Of a DNA stretch of 47,636 bases, positions 23,236-32,178 are shown one piece after another. The position numbers were made by a program, and so were the translations under genes. This DNA is from Candidatus Aminicenantota bacterium (lineage in GTDB: Bacteria; Acidobacteriota; Aminicenantia; UBA2199). How positions within the stretch are numbered: position 1 is the first letter of the stretch; each line of letters starts with the position of its first letter. Below the pieces are notes generated by a model. That model saw only the letters and a list, made by a program, of their open reading frames with translations. It was not told the DNA's origin and did not search any database. The DNA lies in assembly GCA_018262835.1 (NCBI GenBank), contig JADFDP010000011.1, forward strand, positions 1-47,636, in the 5' to 3' direction.

Positions 23236-26200
23236 AAAGGATCCTGTTTCTGATTCTGCTCGGCTTGGAGTTCCTGGCGCCGGCGCAGGGCGACAATCTG
23301 GATTCCCTGTATTTCCGCCCCGTCACCATCGACGGCCAGGAAATGGCCTTCCCCTATCCCGGCATGCAGGTCATGGAGAACCTGCGCAATTTCCTGTCCG
23401 CTGGCTTCAACCGCGACGTTTACCAGGATTATATCCGCCTGCGGGCGATCCGTTCCGGGAGCGAGGCGGTACGCAGCGATTTGCAGCAGCTGCTGGAAAA
23501 AAGCGGCACCGATGAAAAAGCGCTGCGTTTCGCCATCGACCTGATGCTTTCCTACCGGCAGATCCCGGAATTCATCGCCTATTACCAGCTGCTTTTCCGG
23601 AAAATTCCCGCCTGCTTGCCCGAATACGAGACCATGATCAACGTATTGAAAAATCATTCCTGGCCGGCAGCGGAATTGCAAAAGGAGATCGCGGCTTTTT
23701 ACGAAATGGCCGGGAACAACTACGTGCTGAAGCTGCGGGCGACGGAAATGTTCTTCGCCAATTCCTCTCCGGGCCTGGGCTGGCAGCACCTGGAAAAGAT
23801 GGCCGCCGCCTACCCCGAGCGGCTCGGCGAAATTTTTCGCTCGAGCAAGGAAACGCTGCAAAAATACTGCAGCGCCGATGAGATCACAGGTTTCTGGCTG
23901 CCGCGCCTCGATCCCTTCCGCCACACCCGGGCCCTGGCCGATGTCTTTGCCTATATGCAGACCGAGCACCGTTTGGAAGGCTTTCTGGAAAAAACAGCGG
24001 GCCGCCCCGACCGCAAGGCGCTCCTGATGATCCAGGCCCACATCAGCGGCCAGAGCGAACGGATCGACGACCTGCTGGAGGGGCTGCAGGGAGAAAAGGA
24101 CAAAAAGTCCTGGGCCCTGCTGCTGGACGCCCTTAACCAGCCGCGCCGCAGCCTGGTGCTTTACCTGCGCGCCCTCAATGACCGTCCCGAGGCCGAAGTC
24201 ATCGCCGCCATCGTCGACCTGCTGGCCCGCGGCGAATACCTCCGGCAGCGCCATGAGGTCTCCAACCTGAAGATCATTTTCAGTTTCGATGCCAACATCT
24301 CTTTTTTGAACGGCCTCATTTCCCTGGTGGCCAATTCCAATCCCCTGGCTCCGGCGGCCAGTTCTTTGGAAAGCCAATACCACCTGCTGCTGAACTATTC
24401 CTATATCGACCGGCTGCTGGCGCTGCTGCAGGAAAAATTCCCCACTTATCCGGGCATGAACGACCTGAAGCTGAAGCTGGCCTCGCGCTACCACTCCCAG
24501 CACCAGAATAAAATCGCCTTGCAGCTGCTGGACGCACTCCCCGGGAACCGCCCGGAAGTACTGAAAATGAAGCTGCAATGCTATGAAAGCCTGAAAATGG
24601 TTGGCCCCCAGGAAGCCCTGTTGCGCAAACTGCTGGCCGTTGACCGCGGCAACGCCCTCTATTGGCTTTCACGCACGGCTGATTTCCTGAAAAACCACGG
24701 CGGCTTTTTGCCGCTACTGGCCCTGTTCAAGGAGCAGATTGCAGCCCATCCCGCCGACAAAGGCATCTACCTGAAATACATTTCCTATCTTGAGGATTCC
24801 CGGGAACTCGCCGAGCTGGAGCAAGCCTACCGCCTGACCGCCCGCCAGTTCTCCGACGCGTCCTTCTACCACCACCTGGCCCGCTTTTTCCTGCAACACA
24901 AGAAATGGCTGCAGTTCCAGGAATTGTGCCTGCAACTGGCCGATACGCTGGAAAAGGAAGAATGGAACGATTTCGGCTCCGCCTTTTTGACCGGCGCCGC
25001 CATAAATTTCAAGAATATGGAAAGTGAATTCCTGCTGGGCGTTTACCGCAGGTCCTTGAAGCGTTTCCCGACCGACACGCTGCTGGCCGGGAGGCTGCTG
25101 CAGCTTTTGGAGAAGGATCCGCTGAAACATGAAGGAGAGCTAAAGAAGCTGTACCTGAAGTATTTTCTCCTCGACGCGGGCATCCGCCAGAAGATGTTCG
25201 CCTATTTCAACCGCATCGGGTATAGCCAGGCCCTTTCCGAGAGCGCGGCCGGCGGCGATGAATTCTTTAAAAACTGCTACCTGTCCTTTTACCATTTCGA
25301 CCGCACCGATTACCGGCGCAGTTTGGGCTATCTGGACATCATCAAGGAAGGGTGTTTCGCCAATGAAGGCGTGTGGAGAACGCTGGCGCAACTGAACGCG
25401 TCGTTTTCCGGCAGCGCCCCGAGCTTTCTCTCCGGGCTCACGGCCGCCTTCTCCCAACTGCGGCAGATCGCCCCGCTCAATTCCACCTATTACGAAGAAC
25501 CGGGCAACCACCTGGCCTATGCCGGCGATTACGCCGCTGCCGAGAAGTTGTGGGAGCGCCTGCTGGAAATGGAACCCGGCAGTGTTTCCGGCTATTCCAA
25601 GCTGGCCTTTCTGCACAAGTCGTTTTTTCAGATCGACAAGGCCCTGGCCGTGGTGGAGCGGGGTGAAAAGGCCCTGGGACCGCAGCAGGACCTGCTGCTT
25701 CTCAAAGCACTGTTCCTGGAAGAAAAAAAGGAGTGGCGCCGCTCGCTGCTGGCGTTCTTCGATTGCATCGCGACGCTCGAACCCTATGCCGAAAGCGAGT
25801 ACAATATCCGGAACCATTTGCGCAAACTGGCCCAAAACCATGGCCCCCTGTTCGAAAGCACGCTGGCCGAGTACGGCCGCGGCCAACGGCCGGAAAGCCT
25901 GGCGCTGTTCATGTTCCGCTTTTACGCCGATGAAGGCCGCCTGGACCGGGCCCGGCGGTTCCTGCTGGACACCCTGCCCGCCATGACCGACATCAACGCC
26001 CTGGAAACGATCCAACAGGAAATGGAAAACCGCGAAAGCGAAGGCGAAACCAGCCAGGCCGTCATGAAACGGCTGCTGGCCATCGACCCGCTTTTTCTTA
26101 ATTACTACAGCCGCCTGGCCGGTCTCTACGAAAACCAGGGCCAGAAACAGCAAGCCGAGGCCGTTTACAAGGATGCATTGACGCGATTCCGCGGCACGTA

Positions 26201-29200
26201 CAAATTCGCGGCCCTTTTCCGTGAATACCTCGATTTTCTCTGGCGCAGCCGCCAGTTCGCCAGCGGTTTTGCGGTCATCAACCAGAGGCTGGAACAGGCC
26301 GACGAAAAGCAGCGCCTCCTGCTGCTGAACGAACTGGCCGACAAATATCTGGAAATTGAAGCGTACGCTGAGGCCAGAGAGGTTCTGGGCCGCCTGATCA
26401 AGATGCGCCCGGCCGATGAAGCCGTCCAGTTCAAGTACCTGCGGGCGCTGGAATCCGGCCGGGACGAAACCGAACTGCTCAAAGCGGTCCAGTCGTTTGC
26501 CGACGGCATCCGCGCCGGCCTGGAGAGTTCCGCGGTCAAGAACAGCAGGCTGTTCGCCCTGTATCACAAAACGGCCAAGATCCTGCTCGGCATGGGAAAA
26601 AACGAAAAGGGGGTCGACTACCTGATCGAAGCCGTCAACCGCGACCCCTTGAACATCGAGAACCTGAAATGGTCGTTCTTTGCCGCCCGGTCCCTTAAGC
26701 TGGACGACCGTTTTCGCGATTATTACCTGCGCCTGGCCGACAAATCGACCAGCGACTACCGCTGGCCGGTCGTGCTGGCGCGCCTGCACCGCTGGCAGGG
26801 AGACGACGAAAAGGCGCTGGCGGCCATGCGCCAGGCCCTGAAGATCGAGCCGCACCAGGAATTCCTCTATGGCGAGATATTCCGCATCGCGGCCGGGCTC
26901 AAGCGTCACGATCAAGCCCTGGACATCCTGAAGAAACAATTGGCCATCACCGACAACAAGCGCGACGTGCTGCTGGCTTTGGCCGAGGAACTTTCCCTGC
27001 TCGGCCGCGACCAGGAGCTGGGCGAGATGATCGCGCGGCTGATCAAGGTTTCGCCCTATGATTCGACATACGCCGCGGTCCTGGACCTGCTGCTCAAGCA
27101 AAAGAAGGCCCTCCAGGCATTGCCCCTGGCCGGCCAGTTCTATGACGGCATGCTGAACAAGATCGGCCGCGACTACCTGGAACCCGACCTGCTTTCGGGC
27201 ATCGCCCGGACCTTTTTCGCCAACCACCAGCCGCTGGCCGTCTTTGAAAAATTCAAGTCGCTGCGCCAGCAGCTGAAAAACATGAAAGGAAGCCAGGGCG
27301 GCGCGATTATCGCAGCCAACTTTGAGCGGGTGGTGGATTTCCTCAAGTTTCGCTGGAGCGAAAACATGCTGCGGGAGGCCGATACGGCGGACATCGGTGT
27401 TTTTCGCGAAGCGGTCAAAAACGACCTCCTGGCCCTGAGCAACCTGGAATTCACCGAGGATATGCTGAAAGGACTGAATTTCAACCTGGAGGTCATGCTG
27501 GTCAAAACCTATTATCTCAACTATTATTTGAACGATCTGCCCCGTTCACTTGGCCAGGTCAATGAATATGTGGATTTTTTCAGGAAATGGCATCTGGGCC
27601 GGGGCGATTTCGAGTTCTACCGCGATCACATGGTCAATTACCCGCACTTCAAGCTGCGCGCCCCCAGGGAATTTTACCAGACCGCCATCCTGGCCTTGAA
27701 ACTTTCCGGCAATCGTGAACTCTATTTTGAATACCTGAAGCATTACGTCAACGCGTTTGTACTGACCCTCAAGGTCTCGGCTGAAAACAGCGCTTTCGCC
27801 GCCGAAGACACCTACCTCGCCGATTTGCTGGCCTACCTGGCCGAAAACAGGCTGAACACCGAGGTCCAGGAGCTGTGCCAAAAGCCGTTCTATTTCCGCG
27901 GCCAACTGCTCAACGAACTGCTCCGCCGCGGCCTGTTCGAGCCGGCCCGCCAGGCCGTGCGCCTGGCCTTTTCCGACAAGCCCCCCATCTGGCGCCAAAG
28001 CAAACTGTTTTTGATCGGGCTGTACCAGAAACAGCCCGACGAAACCCTGCGCCGTGAGATCCTCAACGACCGCAGCGTCGGCGAACTGCTGCAGTCCCCG
28101 GGTTCGGATCTGGAGGAAGCCGACCGGCTCAAGCTGGCTTTCACCTACTTCCGTTTCAGCCGCGACGGCCGCTTCATGTATTCCCTGACCGAAAAGTCAC
28201 CATTGACGGCGGCGGCCTACGAAAAGACCGCCGACCAGTTGCGCGAAAACAGCGAGTTCCAAAAAGCCGAGATCTACTACCAAAACGCCCTGGCCCTGGA
28301 GAAGAGCAACGCCGTTCTGGCCAAGCTGGCGCGCCTGCAGTTTGCCGGCGGCCGCAGGGACGAAGCCGAGCGGACCGCAAACCGCATGGCGCTGGTCGCT
28401 TACGCCGACTGCAAGACGTACCTGGAGCTTTGGCGGGACTGGGGCACCTTGGACCGCGCATGGCCGGTGCTGAAAAAATACCTGTTGAAAGGGGAAAACC
28501 AGAAGCGCGGCGACTATTTCGCGCTGTTGCAGTTCATCTATGAAGCCGATCGGTCCGGTGCCATGGAAATTCTGTCCGGCATCGCCGCCGCATCGGACCC
28601 GATCCTGGACCGCCTGCTCTCTGAAAGCTGGGTCGATGAAAAAGAAGGCCTCTACTCCCTGGCTGAGAGCCGTCTGGGCCGCTTCGGCCTGAAAAGGCGC
28701 CAGGAGATCCTGAGCGGCATGTGCTCCCACTACCTGGCCAAAAATCAATTGGCAAAAGCTGAGGTCCTGCTCCACCAAGCCCTGGCCCTGGAAAAATCGC
28801 CGGACGAAAACCTTTGGCGCCTGAAGCTCGCCTTGATCCTGAAAAAAAACAGCGCTCCGGAACTGACGGCATTCGCCGCGGAAATTCTTGACAAGTTCAG
28901 CGAAGGGAATTTCAATGAGAGCCTGGTTGACCTGTTCAAAGCCCATGGCCGGGAGAACGATTACTTCAACCTGCAAGTAAAAACATACGCCCGGCGGGTC
29001 GCCGCCGACGCCCCCGACAAGGACCTCAATTACAAGCAGTGGATCTTTTTCCTGCTGAAGAGCGGCGGCGCAGGCAAAGCCCTGGAAGCGTACAATGATC
29101 TGAGCGCCGAGTTCGGCTACAACAACGCGCTCATGCTGGAAGCCATCGAGATCTTTCTCAGGGGCGACCCCCAGCCCGACGCGGCATTTTTCGCCAACGA

Positions 29201-29966
29201 GCTGAAGCTGCTGGCCAACAGCCTCAACCGCTCCGGCATTGCCTACCTGCAGGCCTTGCTGGGCATCCGCTCCGGCAACCGTTCCGACGTCGTGCTGCGG
29301 GCGCTGCTGGGCGTGGCCACGGACCAAGCCGAACCGGCGCTCGCCGAAAAAGCCCAGGGACTGCTGGCCAAGTATTTCGCCGACCGCGAAGCCTCCCTGA
29401 GCCAGGAAAAGCGCCGGCATGCCGGCATGTACGCGCTGCTGTTCCGCTTGAAGCAGCGCCGGAACGATGCGGCCGGGGTTCGCGGCCTGTTCCGCGAATA
29501 CGTCGCGGCCGGCTTCGTCCAGCCTCCGCCGCCTGAGATCATCGAAGTCCTGGAAGCGGACGAGATCCGCCTCTGGCCCGGGTTCGTACAGCCGGACGAG
29601 ATCACGGCCCGGCTCTTCTGTTGGTTCATGCAGCAGAAGCGGCCCGACCTGGCCGCGGCCGCCATCGACCGCTCCGCTTTGCAGATCGAAAGCTACTACT
29701 ACTCGGATTACGACCTCGGGGAATACGCCGGACGGCTGGACGAGCTGAAAATGACGGCGGCGGCCTTGGAGAATTTCCTCAGGCAATACTTTGCCTTTCT
29801 GGAAAGCCGGAACGACGCCGATGCCGGCCGCGAGCTGGTGCGCGTCATGAAAAAGCGAAAATTGAAAAACCTTGCCGATTATGAAAAGCGGCTGGCCCGC
29901 TTCCCGGCCCGCCCGGCCAAGACATTCATCAGCGAGGACCTGGCCAATGCCGGAGGTGAATCATGA
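23232..29966 (+). CDS. Giant exported TPR-like solenoid protein (2,244 residues)
   Basis: A signal peptide (MKRILFLILLGLEFLAPAQG) is followed by an almost wholly alpha-helical protein with many degenerate TPR-type pairs, for example LAFLHKSFFQIDKALAVVERGEK, LAGLYENQGQKQQAEAVYKDAL and VLARLHRWQGDDEKALAAMRQAL. No catalytic motif is seen. Charged and Leu-rich composition is even over its whole length and no transmembrane segment follows the signal, so it is probably periplasmic. The ATG at 23232 overlaps the preceding stop and has GAGGTGAG upstream; open frame further upstream is a shadow of the VWA gene. The stop overlaps the next start (ATGA). Role inferred: a large scaffold linking the VWA and transpeptidase-like partners. 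The repeat boundaries need a profile search. Confidence 0.9.
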   Translation: MKRILFLILLGLEFLAPAQGDNLDSLYFRPVTIDGQEMAFPYPGMQVMENLRNFLSAGFNRDVYQDYIRLRAIRSGSEAVRSDLQQLLEKSGTDEKALRFAIDLMLSYRQIPEFIAYYQLLFRKIPACLPEYETMINVLKNHSWPAAELQKEIAAFYEMAGNNYVLKLRATEMFFANSSPGLGWQHLEKMAAAYPERLGEIFRSSKETLQKYCSADEITGFWLPRLDPFRHTRALADVFAYMQTEHRLEGFLEKTAGRPDRKALLMIQAHISGQSERIDDLLEGLQGEKDKKSWALLLDALNQPRRSLVLYLRALNDRPEAEVIAAIVDLLARGEYLRQRHEVSNLKIIFSFDANISFLNGLISLVANSNPLAPAASSLESQYHLLLNYSYIDRLLALLQEKFPTYPGMNDLKLKLASRYHSQHQNKIALQLLDALPGNRPEVLKMKLQCYESLKMVGPQEALLRKLLAVDRGNALYWLSRTADFLKNHGGFLPLLALFKEQIAAHPADKGIYLKYISYLEDSRELAELEQAYRLTARQFSDASFYHHLARFFLQHKKWLQFQELCLQLADTLEKEEWNDFGSAFLTGAAINFKNMESEFLLGVYRRSLKRFPTDTLLAGRLLQLLEKDPLKHEGELKKLYLKYFLLDAGIRQKMFAYFNRIGYSQALSESAAGGDEFFKNCYLSFYHFDRTDYRRSLGYLDIIKEGCFANEGVWRTLAQLNASFSGSAPSFLSGLTAAFSQLRQIAPLNSTYYEEPGNHLAYAGDYAAAEKLWERLLEMEPGSVSGYSKLAFLHKSFFQIDKALAVVERGEKALGPQQDLLLLKALFLEEKKEWRRSLLAFFDCIATLEPYAESEYNIRNHLRKLAQNHGPLFESTLAEYGRGQRPESLALFMFRFYADEGRLDRARRFLLDTLPAMTDINALETIQQEMENRESEGETSQAVMKRLLAIDPLFLNYYSRLAGLYENQGQKQQAEAVYKDALTRFRGTYKFAALFREYLDFLWRSRQFASGFAVINQRLEQADEKQRLLLLNELADKYLEIEAYAEAREVLGRLIKMRPADEAVQFKYLRALESGRDETELLKAVQSFADGIRAGLESSAVKNSRLFALYHKTAKILLGMGKNEKGVDYLIEAVNRDPLNIENLKWSFFAARSLKLDDRFRDYYLRLADKSTSDYRWPVVLARLHRWQGDDEKALAAMRQALKIEPHQEFLYGEIFRIAAGLKRHDQALDILKKQLAITDNKRDVLLALAEELSLLGRDQELGEMIARLIKVSPYDSTYAAVLDLLLKQKKALQALPLAGQFYDGMLNKIGRDYLEPDLLSGIARTFFANHQPLAVFEKFKSLRQQLKNMKGSQGGAIIAANFERVVDFLKFRWSENMLREADTADIGVFREAVKNDLLALSNLEFTEDMLKGLNFNLEVMLVKTYYLNYYLNDLPRSLGQVNEYVDFFRKWHLGRGDFEFYRDHMVNYPHFKLRAPREFYQTAILALKLSGNRELYFEYLKHYVNAFVLTLKVSAENSAFAAEDTYLADLLAYLAENRLNTEVQELCQKPFYFRGQLLNELLRRGLFEPARQAVRLAFSDKPPIWRQSKLFLIGLYQKQPDETLRREILNDRSVGELLQSPGSDLEEADRLKLAFTYFRFSRDGRFMYSLTEKSPLTAAAYEKTADQLRENSEFQKAEIYYQNALALEKSNAVLAKLARLQFAGGRRDEAERTANRMALVAYADCKTYLELWRDWGTLDRAWPVLKKYLLKGENQKRGDYFALLQFIYEADRSGAMEILSGIAAASDPILDRLLSESWVDEKEGLYSLAESRLGRFGLKRRQEILSGMCSHYLAKNQLAKAEVLLHQALALEKSPDENLWRLKLALILKKNSAPELTAFAAEILDKFSEGNFNESLVDLFKAHGRENDYFNLQVKTYARRVAADAPDKDLNYKQWIFFLLKSGGAGKALEAYNDLSAEFGYNNALMLEAIEIFLRGDPQPDAAFFANELKLLANSLNRSGIAYLQALLGIRSGNRSDVVLRALLGVATDQAEPALAEKAQGLLAKYFADREASLSQEKRRHAGMYALLFRLKQRRNDAAGVRGLFREYVAAGFVQPPPPEIIEVLEADEIRLWPGFVQPDEITARLFCWFMQQKRPDLAAAAIDRSALQIESYYYSDYDLGEYAGRLDELKMTAAALENFLRQYFAFLESRNDADAGRELVRVMKKRKLKNLADYEKRLARFPARPAKTFISEDLANAGGES

Positions 29967-31330
29967 AAAAAGTCCTGTGGCTTTTGCTGGGGGGACTGGC
30001 TGCGCTGCTGAAAGCCGAAGAACCGCTGCTGACCGTGCAGATGAACCACGCGGCCGGGCTGCTGGGAGATTTCCAACAGTCGCTGTACCGCGATTTCGTC
30101 GCCTCCAAGGCCGAGGAGACCTTCAGCCGCAGCAAACTATACCTGAAATTCACCGAGGCGGCGGCCGTTTACCGGGGGCTCTCCTCCACCGTATTCCGCC
30201 TGGACCAGTTGCGCAAGCTGGCCAGGCAGAGGGCGCTCCTCCATTTGTACAACGTGCGCGAATTGCAGTTCTTCGCCGCCCTGGAGATGGAGGAAAAGGA
30301 TTATCAGTTGAGCCGTTTTTACCTGGATCGCTCCAAATTCAAGACCTTTTCCTACGCCGGCCTCGATTATTTCCTGCGAACCGACAACGAAGGCAAAAAA
30401 TACTTCTGCTTTTACTTTGCCAACCGGCTGCTGCTGTTGTCCAACTCGCCCCGGGCCATGGAAAGCCAGCTGGAAAAGATCAAGGCGGGCGGGAAAATAT
30501 TCTGCAGCGACAGCGAAATTTTGGCCGAGAAAACATTTGACCTGTTCATGCGTTTCACCCCCGCCATCCTCGATTCGCCCTATTTCCAGTCTTATTGGTA
30601 TCATCCCGACATCCTGCGTCTGAAAAAGGAGTGGCAGTCGGTCGATGTTTTCCTGACGGCGGCGCCGAAAAAGATCAGCGAGATCCGTTATTACCGGCTG
30701 AAAAAAATCCCGGAGAAAATACTTTCCCTGGGCGGGGAGTCGATCCCCGAGGGCGACCTGATCCTGATGAGCTCCGATCCCGGCGAGATCGACCTGCTGC
30801 TGCGCGACTTCGTCGCTGCCGACAGGCCGGCCGGGCTGAATCGCCCCCAAAAATTGCTGCTGGTCAAAAAGCTGGACATGGACGCGCGCCTGGTGCTGCA
30901 CAACCGTCACTGGCTGAAACTCGCCTGTGCGGGTGCGGATGAGGCCAAGCGCTGGCGCGAAGCCCTGGCCGGGCGCCTGGAATTGACCTCCCGCTACCTG
31001 GAGCAGGTGGAAATCACGCATAACGGCAACGACGTCATCCTGCGCTCAACGGAAAATCCGGTCTATCACGTCAAGCCCCTGGCGGAAAACACCATCGCCT
31101 ATGGTTTTTTGAAACTGGACAAGATCATCGCCAATTCCTTGAGCGAAATTTCCGCCGCCCAGGCCAGCCCCGAATTTTATCTCGACGACCGGGGAATATT
31201 CAACAACCTGCTCAAGCCGCTGCTGGATATATTGCGCCGCGTGGCCAGCATCGAAAAATACTCGTTTTGCGACAAGCAGCTGCTCAAGCAAACGGTGATC
31301 TACCAGTTGAAAGGCCCCGGCGGCGGATGA
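29963..31330 (+). CDS. Unrecognised exported protein of the solenoid operon
   Basis: This 455-residue protein has a signal peptide (MKKVLWLLLGGLAALLKAEE). The mature part is mixed alpha/beta with a repeated feeling of 'residue-rich strand, then FANRLLLLSNSPRAMESQLEKI' that recalls DUF3352- or DUF2138-type periplasmic proteins, in which a similar strand-helix pattern is reused. I cannot confirm membership in either. No enzyme motif or Cys pair is conserved visibly. Both ends overlap neighbours by ATGA, so it is made stoichiometrically with the solenoid and the transpeptidase-like protein. If it is DUF2138-like, the pairing with the next gene would echo the Escherichia coli yfa cluster (DUF2138, DUF2300). 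Confidence 0.75.
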   Translation: MKKVLWLLLGGLAALLKAEEPLLTVQMNHAAGLLGDFQQSLYRDFVASKAEETFSRSKLYLKFTEAAAVYRGLSSTVFRLDQLRKLARQRALLHLYNVRELQFFAALEMEEKDYQLSRFYLDRSKFKTFSYAGLDYFLRTDNEGKKYFCFYFANRLLLLSNSPRAMESQLEKIKAGGKIFCSDSEILAEKTFDLFMRFTPAILDSPYFQSYWYHPDILRLKKEWQSVDVFLTAAPKKISEIRYYRLKKIPEKILSLGGESIPEGDLILMSSDPGEIDLLLRDFVAADRPAGLNRPQKLLLVKKLDMDARLVLHNRHWLKLACAGADEAKRWREALAGRLELTSRYLEQVEITHNGNDVILRSTENPVYHVKPLAENTIAYGFLKLDKIIANSLSEISAAQASPEFYLDDRGIFNNLLKPLLDILRRVASIEKYSFCDKQLLKQTVIYQLKGPGGG

Positions 31331-32178
31331 AGCGCCTGCTACCGCTGCTGCTGGCCGGTTCCCTGTCCGCCCAGAGCCTGCAGCTGGTCGTGAACCTGCG
31401 GAGCGGCGCCATCGTGTTCCAGGAAGACTGTGGACAACTCCTTGACCGCTCCATTCCAGCCGGATCGCTGTTCAAGATTTTTCTGGCCTATGCCGCCCTG
31501 GCGGAGGGAAGCGATCCGGCCCGAACTGTTTTTTGCCCGCCATCCTCACCCACCCTGCCGGTGCGCGACAACTGCTGGTTTCGCGCCGGTCACCGCAACC
31601 AGGATCTGGTCCAGGCCCTGGCCAATTCCTGCGACCGCTATTTTATGACCTTGGCCGAGCGCGTCCCCATCGACGCGTTCGTAGCTTTCCTGGACTCCCT
31701 GGACCTGGTAGTGCAGATCCCGGATACCGATCACAACCATGAATACACCGCCGGGGAGAGCATGGTCGGCCTGAATCCGCACTGGCGCTTTCCGCCCTTA
31801 AAATTGCTGGCGGCAGTGGCCTGGCTGGTTTATGGCCGCTGCGTTCCAGGCGGGAATTCCCTGCCGATCCTGGAGGAGAAATTCCGCGCCCCGCTCCGCC
31901 GGGGCTTGCGCGAAGCGGCCGTATACGGCACGGCTCAGGGATTTCAAGAGGGCATGGACTTCAAAGTTTCAGGAAAAACCGGCACATTTGTCCGCGTCAT
32001 TCCGCAACTGGAGCGCAGCAAGTTGTCGGGGATCTTCGTCGGTTTTTTCCCTGATCCCGAGCCCGAATACTGCGTTCTGGTTTTCAACGCCGCCGGCAAC
32101 GGCCGGGAACAGGCACGCGCCGCGGGAGTGCGGGTACGAAAACTACTGGCCGCGGGAAAGATCCATATTAGGCGTTGA
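31327..32178 (+). CDS. Penicillin-binding transpeptidase-like protein
   Basis: This 283-residue protein has a short signal peptide (1-15, GSLSAQ) and a stand-alone acyl-serine transferase fold. The motifs are SLFK (S47-K50, SxxK), SCD (101-103, in the SxN position) and SGKTGT (K217-G219, KTG). All three active-site boxes are in order and at usual spacing. It lacks the glycosyltransferase or long N-terminal module of ordinary PBPs and is closer in size to class D beta-lactamases or DUF2300-type proteins. SCD instead of SxN is a variation. It is probably periplasmic and acts on peptidoglycan stem peptides or is a beta-lactam sensor-like pseudoenzyme. It ends the operon and overlaps the convergent YchF gene by 11 bases. 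Confidence 0.82.
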   Translation: MKRLLPLLLAGSLSAQSLQLVVNLRSGAIVFQEDCGQLLDRSIPAGSLFKIFLAYAALAEGSDPARTVFCPPSSPTLPVRDNCWFRAGHRNQDLVQALANSCDRYFMTLAERVPIDAFVAFLDSLDLVVQIPDTDHNHEYTAGESMVGLNPHWRFPPLKLLAAVAWLVYGRCVPGGNSLPILEEKFRAPLRRGLREAAVYGTAQGFQEGMDFKVSGKTGTFVRVIPQLERSKLSGIFVGFFPDPEPEYCVLVFNAAGNGREQARAAGVRVRKLLAAGKIHIRR

